Source of the DNA: Methylobacter sp. KS41
GTDB lineage: Bacteria > Pseudomonadota > Gammaproteobacteria > Methylococcales > Methylomonadaceae
NCBI GenBank assembly: GCA_002862125.1
Contig: PHSP01000001.1
Location: 558,001 to 622,000, forward strand
DNA: 64,000 bases
Reading direction: 5' to 3'
Made by a program: the position numbers and the translations under genes. Under the pieces are notes generated by a model, which had not been told where the DNA came from, searched no databases, and worked only from the letters and a program-made list of their open reading frames with translations. Positions within the stretch are counted from its first letter, which is position 1. Every line of letters begins with the position of its first letter. This document shows positions 25,191 to 35,200 of this stretch, piece after piece.

Positions 25191-27040
25191 CGTCGCTTTC
25201 CTTGCTTATGTTTCTTAAAGTGTGCCCATAATTGACTAAATTCTTCGGGTATCGTCGCTTTGTTTTCCTGAAGGCGAAATAACAGTGATTCGATACGATC
25301 TAGTTGCTCTGGTTGGCGGGCGGCACTGCGCAGCAGAGATTCAAACACAGGCCCATCCAGCAAGCGATCAAGAGATTCATTGTGCGCTGTGCCTTTCCTG
25401 CTTAAATCAAGTCCAAACCATTCAGATTTTTCTGCATCAGGCATCAGCAGGAGGCGCACGTAGGCCATGAATTTTTCCTCGCTATCGATCAATTCATTCA
25501 TGATTTTTTGCGAGCGATTATCTCCCCCCTTCATGTCCAAGCTTGCTTTGACCATGAGCGTCAGGGCGGGCTTTGCATCGCCATCAACCATGACTCGCAG
25601 TGGCAAAAAAGCACTGACCTGGGTCTGTGCAAGACCATCCCATCGCATTGAAGTTTGCAACACTTGGTAGATTCCCGTTGCCAACAGCCCAACTTCAACA
25701 GTACAGCCAACGGGAACATTCACTTGTACACCACAACTAACCTCACAGAAGTAGCTGCCATCATCCGACTCCGTAGCCGTGATCTTCCACAGTGCGTTAA
25801 TCAATGCGTGTTCCAGTCTTCTGCGTGCAATATCTGCCAGTGGTTCTTCTGTGTCTGTGATTTCGCTGAACTCATGCTTCACAAAAATGCCTGATGGTTT
25901 TTCTTTTGTGCCCTTAAGCTCCTGTAAAAGTTTTTGTGGCACTAATTCTTCCCGGTGACCCGTCAGGCGAACCATGAATTCGGTGTTCCGTGGTTTGGTT
26001 TCCCCATCCCCCAGCGCTGCCACAGTCGCATTTGCAGAGCCAAGGTGCCAATGGCAGGTTCCCCCATTCTGTACCAGAATCAGTTTCGCGTGAAGATTTT
26101 GTGTACGGGCATCATCCAGATCATCTTCGCCGCTGACTACCTTGTCGCTCAGGGCATAGCAATCCCAATCCTTCAAAGCGTCTTTGCCAATCCTGTTCAG
26201 TTCCTCGGCACGGCTGAGCAAGTAATGTTCTGCTCCTCGTTTCTGTAGCCAGTCTAAGGCTTTGGGATGCAGAAAGGGCGATATGACTAAAATCGATGTC
26301 GTATCCCCTCCAAAATTCAAAGGCACGCTTTGATGGTCGCCTGCCAATGTTTTCAGCCCGTTAAATCCCGGCGGTTTCTTCCACTCAATGTATGGAAGCT
26401 CTTTTTCAAAATCTTTGAAGCCAGAAAAGTCTGCCGCACGGGGTTTAAGCTCACGCAGCAATTGAAGAAGGCCGTTGCTCTCCGTCTGGGGTGATTCGCG
26501 CAACACCCCTTCAAGAGTGACCGCTACGTCCCAACTTCTGTCAAAAGTCAAATTTCGTGACAAGACAAGCAAACGGTAACGCACCTCATTATTCGGGTCG
26601 GTAAACCGTAACAGCCATATTTTAGGATGAAAGGAACTGAATTCTGTTGCCGGCACGATCGGAACCAAGCAGTCTTCGAGTAAGGTGAAGAGCCGGTTAA
26701 ACTGGAGTGGAACCTTTATATTGCCTTGTTGGAAAAATACTTTGAGCCGACCGCTAAGTTGACCAATGGCCTCCAACAGCGCCAGCTTTTCCCCTTCCAG
26801 TTTTCCCTCAAGCGTATTATCAAAGCACAGGGCAATGGGCAGGCACATCAGGGTCTCAAGATCGAGAGTAAAGCTGGTAGCCAGGGCGCAGTTCAACTCA
26901 AACCCTTGTGGCGGACGCAGTTTGTCGCCGTAATCTACGCGATCATCTTTAGGGCTTAGCATTCCAGCCCCTTTTGAATGTCCCCCAAAATGACCCGCAC
27001 CTGTGCCCAGCGATAATTCAAACGGCTCATGCCGAACCAT
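25187..27040 (-). CDS. Phospholipase D-like protein, second gene of defence-like operon
   Basis: A 617-residue protein with a PLD-type fold. One HKD-like motif is visible at about residues 316-335 (LHAKLILVQNGGTCHWHLGS followed by ANAT), matching HxK(x)nG-S/N of PLD nucleases. A second full HKD motif was not found, so the active form may be a dimer or use a degenerate half. The C-terminal 200 residues are unassigned. It overlaps the helicase gene by 4 bases and the DUF6361-like gene by about 85, so all three are tightly coupled. A nuclease role in defence is inferred. Confidence 0.8.
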   Translation of the reverse strand: MVRHEPFELSLGTGAGHFGGHSKGAGMLSPKDDRVDYGDKLRPPQGFELNCALATSFTLDLETLMCLPIALCFDNTLEGKLEGEKLALLEAIGQLSGRLKVFFQQGNIKVPLQFNRLFTLLEDCLVPIVPATEFSSFHPKIWLLRFTDPNNEVRYRLLVLSRNLTFDRSWDVAVTLEGVLRESPQTESNGLLQLLRELKPRAADFSGFKDFEKELPYIEWKKPPGFNGLKTLAGDHQSVPLNFGGDTTSILVISPFLHPKALDWLQKRGAEHYLLSRAEELNRIGKDALKDWDCYALSDKVVSGEDDLDDARTQNLHAKLILVQNGGTCHWHLGSANATVAALGDGETKPRNTEFMVRLTGHREELVPQKLLQELKGTKEKPSGIFVKHEFSEITDTEEPLADIARRRLEHALINALWKITATESDDGSYFCEVSCGVQVNVPVGCTVEVGLLATGIYQVLQTSMRWDGLAQTQVSAFLPLRVMVDGDAKPALTLMVKASLDMKGGDNRSQKIMNELIDSEEKFMAYVRLLLMPDAEKSEWFGLDLSRKGTAHNESLDRLLDGPVFESLLRSAARQPEQLDRIESLLFRLQENKATIPEEFSQLWAHFKKHKQGKRR

Positions 27041-28170
27041 TCAATCTCTTGCGCTAAGCGTTTCTGCAAAATTGAGCGCTGCTTCTTGTTGTCTTTAGAT
27101 TGCTGCTCGACTAATTGGTCCAATGTCTGAACGGGGGCTTTCGTGCGGATAGCTGTATACCAAGCCTTCAAAAACTTATCAGTGTAACTCGGCAAGCGGA
27201 CTTCTGTATGTTTCAACCAGATCTCCACGCAGTCTTCTTGCTCAAGTTTAATGCTGTCGACCCACGAGGCCCAATCCTTGAGATGAGCCATAAGACGGGA
27301 GTGCTGCTGGTTGCGCTCAGCTAGGAGACAATTGAATCGGATGTGTGCGCCATAAATCAGTTCGCTGAAAGCTTGCGCAAGGCGTACGGTTTCCTTGGTT
27401 TTTTCTGAAACCTGGCTTTGCTGGCAAAGCCACGCAGAAAACTCGGGAAAGTTTTCATATTGTTTTTCTAGCGCATTGCCCATTAAATTGTGCTGAAACA
27501 ATTGCGTGGGCACACTATTGATCGCCCCTCTAAGCATTTTTTCTTTTAGAAATGAAGCCTCTGAGCGTGTGAGGTTCAACTCAATATTTTCTAGCCAATC
27601 CGGTACCCACGCATCGAGATGAACCTTGTGTTTCCCGGCAAGCGCATCTTTATCGTCTGATTCGTCCTCGCCCTTTAGTATACCCAGATTAGTTTCCGAG
27701 TGTGTGATTTCACGGCTAAATTGCGCTAAAGATGCAGATGTATCAATAATGCCCCACTGCCTTAGGGCACCCCAGTAAACAGAGGAGGGTCGCCTGGCAA
27801 CCCCGCCACTTTCCACCATGGTGGAACCAATAATGCCCGTTTCACCATCCTCCAAATGCCATGTGACCAATCGTTCTGCCACCAAATCCTCCTGCACCTT
27901 CAGATAGTCAGCAAGGGATTGCCGTTTACGTTCTGCTGGCTTGAGCGCAAGATAGCCACGGATAACACGCGGGACAACTATTAGATATTTCCCCCGTGTC
28001 TGAATTGTCGAAAATCCAGGGAATAACAAATCAGCAAACGCATCCCGCAGCCTCCCAATCCCCAGTTCGTCAAGAGTTCCTTTCTCCTGTAATTGACTGA
28101 GCACTTGTTTTACCCGCTCCCGGTCATCTGAAGAAAAATCAACCCAACCCAGTTGGCTAAAGGTGCTCAC
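26956..28170 (-). CDS. DUF6361-like protein, first gene of defence-like operon
   Basis: A 404-residue protein that I place in the DUF6361 family from its start (LGWVDFSSDDRERVKQVLSQ), the following LGIGRLRDAFADLLFPGFST and the block RRPSSVYWGALRQWGIID. Its biochemical role is unknown to me. It overlaps the PLD-like gene by 85 bases, which is long and suggests either translational coupling or that the PLD start lies further in. The operon order is DUF6361-like, PLD-like, helicase, and this conserved-looking trio is a candidate anti-phage or DNA-processing system. Confidence 0.7.
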   Translation of the reverse strand: MSTFSQLGWVDFSSDDRERVKQVLSQLQEKGTLDELGIGRLRDAFADLLFPGFSTIQTRGKYLIVVPRVIRGYLALKPAERKRQSLADYLKVQEDLVAERLVTWHLEDGETGIIGSTMVESGGVARRPSSVYWGALRQWGIIDTSASLAQFSREITHSETNLGILKGEDESDDKDALAGKHKVHLDAWVPDWLENIELNLTRSEASFLKEKMLRGAINSVPTQLFQHNLMGNALEKQYENFPEFSAWLCQQSQVSEKTKETVRLAQAFSELIYGAHIRFNCLLAERNQQHSRLMAHLKDWASWVDSIKLEQEDCVEIWLKHTEVRLPSYTDKFLKAWYTAIRTKAPVQTLDQLVEQQSKDNKKQRSILQKRLAQEIEWFGMSRLNYRWAQVRVILGDIQKGLEC

Positions 28171-28518
28171 AATTTCTCATCCCTCAAAATATAGCTCTTA
28201 TCGCAACCTACGCTCCCATGCCATTGGCATAACTCGCGCCCAGTAATCCAATCAATAATAACATCTAGGCTCACCATTGATTACAAATGCATGAATTGAT
28301 TTCTTGATTAGAGGATCTGAATGACCGGTATGGCCAATGATCAAATATTGCCAAGCCTACGACCGGCTGCTTACTGAAGTGTGCCCTACCGCCGCCAGTG
28401 ACGGCTGGTAGCAGTTAAGAGGAAATCGGTCATAATTAATTCCATTTATGCTGGCAGCAGCTTTTAATAAAAATTATTCTGCCAACCTCCAGTACCAAAG
28501 GCGGATTAAATTTATCGG
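28171..28518. other. Intergenic region with degenerate repeat
   Basis: No gene. It contains GC-richer palindromic DNA (CGACCGGCTGCTTACTGAAG, GCCAGTGACGGCTGG) of the kind seen near 1310, 46370 and 58700. It presumably also carries the promoter of the leftward DUF6361-PLD-helicase operon. Confidence 0.4.
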
Positions 28519-28845
28519 CTAACTGGATATCCCATACTCTTTGCAAAACTTCATGAACTGAATCGCATTAACCAGAAAAATACTGCAACAGATTACCATC
28601 AGGAAAGCAATAACATAATTGCCGATGACCAATAGTTCAGAAAGCATGGCACTAAAGTAATTATTTAGCATCGATTGTGAAAGAAACTCAAATATTAGCC
28701 AACCGATCAATAAAAAAGGTAGGCATCCAGCGCATACTACCATTCGCCACTGATAGCCACGATATTCATTAAGAATAGGGTCATAAGTATTTTGCAGCCG
28801 AAGATTACTAATCCAGGATATTACCGATATTAATTTTTCAAACAT
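28519..28845 (-). CDS. Small two-helix membrane protein
   Basis: A 108-residue protein with two strong membrane segments: MVVCAGCLPFLLIGWLIFEF (about residues 35-54) and VIGNYVIAFLMVICCSIFLV (about 73-92). There is no signal peptide. It sits alone between the two large divergent operons and has no recognised family. Inner-membrane effectors of this size occur in defence loci, but nothing in the sequence proves that role. The start ATG at 28845 is preceded by an AAAGGACTT ribosome site. Confidence 0.55.
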   Translation of the reverse strand: MFEKLISVISWISNLRLQNTYDPILNEYRGYQWRMVVCAGCLPFLLIGWLIFEFLSQSMLNNYFSAMLSELLVIGNYVIAFLMVICCSIFLVNAIQFMKFCKEYGISS

Positions 28846-29128
28846 TTAAGTCCTTTGGTGTGAATTTCCTCGTTGGTTAAAGGATTTCTATAAATATATT
28901 CAAAGATAGTCTCGTCCAAGTTTGCCATGGTGGGCAGCAGGCTTCTATCCAGCCTCCGATTAAATTAACACGAAAATAATTTTGAACAATAAGTCCAAAA
29001 GATATTTTGCTTTAAAATTTATCGATTTGTTATAAACTCTTACTATAGAAAAGAAATCCCGTTTTTTCACGCTTGGCAGGCGTTAGAGAGCGATGAGGCC
29101 AACATGGTCTATCTATAGGAGAATGCCA

Positions 29129-32100
29129 ATGTCGCAAATACCCAAACAGGGTGGAGCGTCCGTGCAGGTGCGCGGTCAAATTCCATCGACTGATCTCGCA
29201 TACCTGATCGATTTTCTGGTTAAGGCTTTTCCACCCGATCAAAACACTTCAGACAAACCATCTGGTTGGCCTGTACTGACGTTCCAAAATAATCGCCTAG
29301 GTATCAATAGTTACGGCATTCTTCGCCGATTTCTAGCCCAAAAAGAAATGCGCGATGCATTTCGTAAATCGTCTACCACTGGATTTCTTCGTGATGTAGT
29401 CAATCCGCCAAAAGGTTTCACTGCAAAACTTGGCGGACGGTTGTTTAATGACAATGTTGGAGGTATCACTCAGCATATCTCCAAGTTAAAACGACTGGTG
29501 TCGGACGATATGGATAGGCTTGGAGTGTCATCGGAAAATCTGCTAGTTAATGACCCTGCGGTAGCCCTGGAGACCCTCACCAACTTAGTCGGTATAAAAA
29601 ATTTTGTAAAAGCTCTCCCTGCCCAAATGATGGCAATGGAATTTGCTAAATCAGATCGATCCTCTCGCGAAAGGGATGTTGCGCGAGTTTTATCTGCTCA
29701 TGAAGAAATTCAGGCTGAAGATTGGCTTGAGCGAATGGCCGATAGTATTTCAAACGCCCAATCTCAACGCGATGATGAGTTTGACGAAATTCAACGAGAC
29801 AAACTTGTCGAAACATTACGTCAAGACTTTGATAAACCGGATAGTCAGGTCACCCGATTTTTGAACTTCCTAGAAGACGAAGCCTTAGCTCGCGTAAGGT
29901 TAAGAGTCAGCTTCGCTATTATGCAAAGTCTTGCCGCCCAAATTTTAAAATCTGAGCATAACACTGACCGGCAGTTTGTGGAGTATGTTCAGCGGGTGAT
30001 TCTTCTTTTCGAATATTACGGCGCCCCGGAATCACCTCATACATTAGATTTTGATTTAATGAGCACTTATGGTTTAAGCGCACAATTTTCAATTTCTGAT
30101 GAACTCGTTAAAGCGCTTTTCTATAACTGCTTGCCGGTATGGTCAGAATGGAATACGCAACTGTTTGAATCCCGCCGCGTCGACCGCCAATCTGGGGGTG
30201 TTTCAGTGGTGCGCGAGGTTAGTTACCGATTCCGGGTGAATGGTAAAGACCCACGAAACGAAATGGAACCCGCTTTTGATGCCAGATTAAAGCGCTTACG
30301 GAACATGCTTATAGAAGATTCAGAAACTGAACTGTCGCCATCACGCTTGCGCAAAAGTGTGGTCGAAGTAACGTTTCTTTGGTTGGTTTTAAATCCAGAC
30401 ATCAACTCAATCAACTTATTAAGCGAAGCCGAACAGTTAACGAACCGACTTCACGAACAAGGGAAAGTCGGCATTGTTAGGCTTATTGAGGATCTTTCGT
30501 TGTGGAGCCCCATCGTCAAGGGAGTGAGTGCCACATTAATCAAATTACTATGCGACAAGTCCCGTAATATTATTGCCCATGCACAACGATCAATTGACGA
30601 CCTATATCTCGTCGTTCAACAAGGTGTCGTTGATTGGTCGGCAATTGAACGCAACAGGGGTAAAGCTCGTGATCCGTTAATCAGATCAGCACAAGGCCAA
30701 TCTGAAAACATTTTATGGCTCAAGCACATTCAAATCGCACGAAAACCCGAAATGGTTATGGATCGCTTGTTTTCGATTCGTGTTCGAACGACACTCAACG
30801 AAAGAACTTTATCCTTGCGGGAAGATAGCCTATCGACCTATCAGGTTCAACGGGAACTACCTGATCAACTTCTCAATATTACCTGGATACCGATAAGCGT
30901 AGATGACAGGGAAACACCTCCTAAACGTAAGGTGCGAGCAATCGTTGAACCTGCATGGCGCATGGGAAGTGGGGTTGATATCTGGTACGATCCCGATTGC
31001 CTAAAATATCGCAACAAAACAAAAAATTCCGAGGATGACTCACGTCAGTGGCGTGCGGCGGCGATCGCGGCGACGGCCATTCTGATTTATGTGGTTCTTC
31101 AGGTTTTAAATGAGAAGCTTAAACGACCCACTGAGGCGTTATCGGCGCTAATGGTTCGATTCCAATCGCAGGGGAAAAATGCCACAAGAAATGAAGGCGA
31201 CCATGCTATTTATGCGATATCACAGGCCATTGAATCCGCACTAATGCGCGATATCAGGATTCGCATGCAAGGATTAGTCGACGATAACAGTGATAACAAA
31301 ATTTACAAAAAAAAGGGAGCTGCTTTTGCCTTATCAGCAGCCTTTCCCCTTGTGATAGCTACGGGTAACACACCGGCTATCAAAAGAATTGCAGCCGTAA
31401 TTTACAATACACGACCTTGCGATGATCATCCAGGAACCGATGAAACCAATGGCTTCATATTTCGGGCAAAAACCTATCTGGCAGAAGCAGTCAGTGAACC
31501 AACGGGTGGCTATCGCTTTACATTTGACCGGATGCAAAATCATGTTTCTGAAACAATGGATGCATTCACAAGTCCAAAATTAATTGTTGAAGAAGTATCC
31601 CGACTGCAGGAAATGGGCTATGAACACATTATTTTGATTTCGAGCCACTATGGTAATCGACGTATCAATCGTTCTGCCCAGAGGCATTCCCCACATACTC
31701 AAACGGCGTTTCTTGATGAGGTGGCAAACAAATTTGCTCATGTTTGCCTCTACATGTTGCGGCGTGATGTTTTTCCGGCCACACGACTTCGTACCCGAAC
31801 TAAAGCGGAATCTGCGTTCGAAGCTGTGAGAATTTCCGATCATGACGAATTTGTCATTGACCAGGGCGACGGTATGCTTAAACAACTAATCCCTGTTTAT
31901 ACCTTTGCCACATTAGCAATAGTTGGGCGGGACGATGCAACAAGACCACAATCTGGCTTTTGCACGTATTTCTTGGATACGGATTATCAAGTAAAAAATA
32001 GCGAATGGCGTGAGCGTGTCCGCTCTAATATTTTGGGATCAAGTAACGACACCCGGAATTGTCTATTGGCAGTGCTTCGTGGATTACATTTTTTGGAAGC

Positions 32101-32287
32101 CGAAAAACAACCGGAAGCCGGTGTTTTTAAGCCTGTTTTGGATCCGTTTAGTTGGGTGCATCCATCATCCAATGAAGCGGCCGGTGAAATTGAGGTATTG
32201 CCTAGTCGACGGCAAGGTAGTGTGCTCCTGTCTTTGCCGGCTTTGTTGTCGCACGTTACGGACAGCCTGCATAGTAATAAACGCTAA
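29129..32287 (+). CDS. Large protein of unknown family, first gene of a two-gene giant module
   Basis: About 1,052 residues from ATG 29129, chosen because AGGAG lies 8 bases upstream; two earlier in-frame ATGs (29093, 29123) lack spacing. I recognise no catalytic domain. Middle parts are helical; residues near 650 contain a hydrophobic stretch (WRAAAIAATAILIYVVLQV). The C-terminal third is alpha/beta-like and contains RIAAVIYNTRPCDDHPG, EHIILISSHYGNRRINRS and IPVYTFATLAIVGRDD, a pattern that could be an RNase H/PIWI-like or Rossmann-like fold, but this is only an impression. Its stop overlaps the next start as TAATG, so both act together. Confidence 0.8.
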   Translation: MSQIPKQGGASVQVRGQIPSTDLAYLIDFLVKAFPPDQNTSDKPSGWPVLTFQNNRLGINSYGILRRFLAQKEMRDAFRKSSTTGFLRDVVNPPKGFTAKLGGRLFNDNVGGITQHISKLKRLVSDDMDRLGVSSENLLVNDPAVALETLTNLVGIKNFVKALPAQMMAMEFAKSDRSSRERDVARVLSAHEEIQAEDWLERMADSISNAQSQRDDEFDEIQRDKLVETLRQDFDKPDSQVTRFLNFLEDEALARVRLRVSFAIMQSLAAQILKSEHNTDRQFVEYVQRVILLFEYYGAPESPHTLDFDLMSTYGLSAQFSISDELVKALFYNCLPVWSEWNTQLFESRRVDRQSGGVSVVREVSYRFRVNGKDPRNEMEPAFDARLKRLRNMLIEDSETELSPSRLRKSVVEVTFLWLVLNPDINSINLLSEAEQLTNRLHEQGKVGIVRLIEDLSLWSPIVKGVSATLIKLLCDKSRNIIAHAQRSIDDLYLVVQQGVVDWSAIERNRGKARDPLIRSAQGQSENILWLKHIQIARKPEMVMDRLFSIRVRTTLNERTLSLREDSLSTYQVQRELPDQLLNITWIPISVDDRETPPKRKVRAIVEPAWRMGSGVDIWYDPDCLKYRNKTKNSEDDSRQWRAAAIAATAILIYVVLQVLNEKLKRPTEALSALMVRFQSQGKNATRNEGDHAIYAISQAIESALMRDIRIRMQGLVDDNSDNKIYKKKGAAFALSAAFPLVIATGNTPAIKRIAAVIYNTRPCDDHPGTDETNGFIFRAKTYLAEAVSEPTGGYRFTFDRMQNHVSETMDAFTSPKLIVEEVSRLQEMGYEHIILISSHYGNRRINRSAQRHSPHTQTAFLDEVANKFAHVCLYMLRRDVFPATRLRTRTKAESAFEAVRISDHDEFVIDQGDGMLKQLIPVYTFATLAIVGRDDATRPQSGFCTYFLDTDYQVKNSEWRERVRSNILGSSNDTRNCLLAVLRGLHFLEAEKQPEAGVFKPVLDPFSWVHPSSNEAAGEIEVLPSRRQGSVLLSLPALLSHVTDSLHSNKR

Positions 32288-35200
32288 TGCTTGATCAAGT
32301 TCAACAGCATTCTCTGTGGGGTCAAGCCTTCGAAATTGCAGTAAAGAGAGGAGTATTGACGGCATTACTGTCCAGCCAGGTAAAGGGCCTCGATCAGTTA
32401 AACTTAAATGACTGGATGCAACTGGGTACCGCTGATGTTTACGGAGAACTGACCAAACAACTACGAGAAGTTGATAGGAACCTGAAAATCAGAATCAGGG
32501 AAACGGCGCACCATATATTTGAACTCGGAATGGGGCTAGGACAAACTGCTATGCGCGAATACCTGCGCAAACTGAAATCCGACCCAGAGGATTACAGTAT
32601 TAAAGCCCTGTGGTGTCCGTTGCAACTTCCACGCTTGGAAGGGGATTTTGATGCTGAAAAAGAGGCTGCTTTACAGGCATTCGCAAAGGCCTTTGCCCAA
32701 AGTAATCGTATCGATTCAAGTCTTGCAAACAAGGGTTTTCCGGCCAGAGCAGATTTTTTAGTTTGGCTGGAACCTCGCTATGACAAATTGAATAGCGAAT
32801 TGTTATGTATCGAATTTTCATTGAATGGCCTGCCGGAAAGCGCCGATTACAGCAAACCGGATGCTCATCTTGAGGAGTTACGTCGTTTTGCCTGGTTTAT
32901 GGATACACGTAGCGTATTCTCACGAGTATGCGCTGAGGTATCTGGCGAAGGCTTTGATCTATCACCCCGCCTTAAAGAACATTTACCGGCATTTAGCGGT
33001 CGCGATAAACCTCTCTATAAACTTTGTCAGGCAGCCTCCTATATCAATACCACTGTACGTTGGTTAAAGAGCAAAGGTTTTGATGATCGCCCAGTCAATG
33101 CGCGGGCTTTATCCATCACCCAAAATGGTTTTGAAAGTTTGAGCGCCGTTTTTTTTTCAAACGATACAGTTGATCCACGAACAAGCCTTATTGAAAGTCT
33201 TGGCAGAGCCTATCGCGAAAGTGAAAAGATACCAGACGATGATGAAGATGATCTGAATAATCGAATCCGTTCAGCATTTGACCGGATTCGAAAAGCTTTA
33301 CCAAAGGCCATCAGTAAACAGTTTCTTGAAATGCGTGAAATGCCGGAAATTGGTCAGAGTTTAGCTTACAATTTTACTGAGGATGTCGACGGATTTCTAA
33401 ATCCTATGGCAACCATACCCTGGGATCAGGCATTATCCTATGTAGACTCTGAACCTTCCCTGGCTAAATTTCTGAAATCAGATCCGAAAATCGCCATCAC
33501 AAAATCTTTGCATCCACGCCTTGAACATGGTCAACCAGTAGCGTTACGTGATCTTCACGCTGCAGCCGTTGTCGCCGGCATGCGTACATCGGCACCTGGC
33601 GATATTACCGTGCTTGGTCTCGAAGGTAATCCTGGCATAGGCAAGACAACTGCGGTTGTCAGTTACCTCAAGGATTCCAGCGATGGTTTTTTGTTTCTCT
33701 ATGTTAGTCCGAGGGTGATCATAAACGATGATGTCACTGAAAATTTGGCTCGGGACAAACCCAGTATGCAACCAACAGGAATCCTCACGGTCACCACCCA
33801 CTCAAAACTAATTGGGGCAGCCAAAGCATGGTACGAAACCCAAGAAAATAAGGGTTTGGCAGCGAAACGAATAATCGATAGCGCTGTCGTTGCCGATGGA
33901 GTGGCAGAGCTAAAACATCCCAACAGTTCTACTTTGGTGTTATCTCCTTCTGATAAGGAAGCGATGGAACTCACTCATATCGGATCGCGTTCCAGAAAAC
34001 GTTCGGAAACTGAAAGGCAGGATCGAATAGAAGACGCTAAACGCCCTGGCGTGTTGAAGGTTTTATCGATCACAACTCGCGATCTTCTGGCACAAAACCC
34101 TAGCATTGATCGTGTCGTTCTGACTGCGTCTATTCAAGGCTATCGTGAATTGGATGGCGATAAAAATACAATTTCATCTTTAGATAACCTGTTTAAAAAC
34201 CCGATCAACAATCAGGCTGGCAAACAAGAACGGATGGCTTTTGCAAAACGAATCTCGACTATCGTTGTCATGGTGGACGAACTAACGGGTGACGGTGCCG
34301 GCGCCCCGTTTATTCATTCCATCGCCAAATGGCTAGACAATCAGTTCATCAGACCTTTTGAGGATAAATCGTTATTTCGGGTGATTTTGATCATATCCGA
34401 TGCATCGCTGGGTAATGAAATTGTTCTGGATCGCTATCTCAACAGTGGCAAACGCGCCCCAGACAAGGTGTTGGTTTCAAAAAGCGCAGGGAAAAAGCCA
34501 TTCCGCTTGGCGGTCATGCCCATCAGAATTGGTGGTAAAAGACTGCCGGTTTTACATATTATGACCAATAGCTATCCCGCTTCGAAACTGTCGATAGACT
34601 ATCGAGTTAGACTGGATCTGATCAAGCCGGGAGAGCTTGCTGACGGTAAATTACAGACCATCCGCCAAGCCATTGCTGAGCAACAAGGCGAAACGATAAA
34701 AGGCAATGTCCTCAATGAAATTAAGCATGCACTTGAGACAGGTGCAGACCAGATCATTTTTTTCGCCCAAGATAAAGTTTTTCTTCGTGATGTTGAGTCA
34801 ATGCTGGTAACCAGCGAAGACGATCAACCTTTGTTAAGCAGACACCAAGTTGCGATACTGGATTCAAGTGTACCGCCTGCTAGGCGCAAAAAGTTGATTT
34901 CCGATGAGCATCGGGACAGCGTAAAAGTTTTTCTGATGACATCAAGCGGTGCTCGTGGTGTTTCGTTCCCTAAAACGGATAGGATAATTGCCTTGATTCC
35001 ACGATTTGGTATTGAAGCCGCTTTAATGGAAGTTGCCCAACTGATCTATCGAGGGCGAGGAAAATTCTATACGGCAGATGATGGCATTATCAAAGACGAT
35101 GGCGATTGGAAAGATCGCCGCTTAGTGATGCTACTCCAGGACTTTCTGCCGCAAGATGATGCCCCGGAGCGTCGACAATGGCTCAGACAGGTCAGTGATC

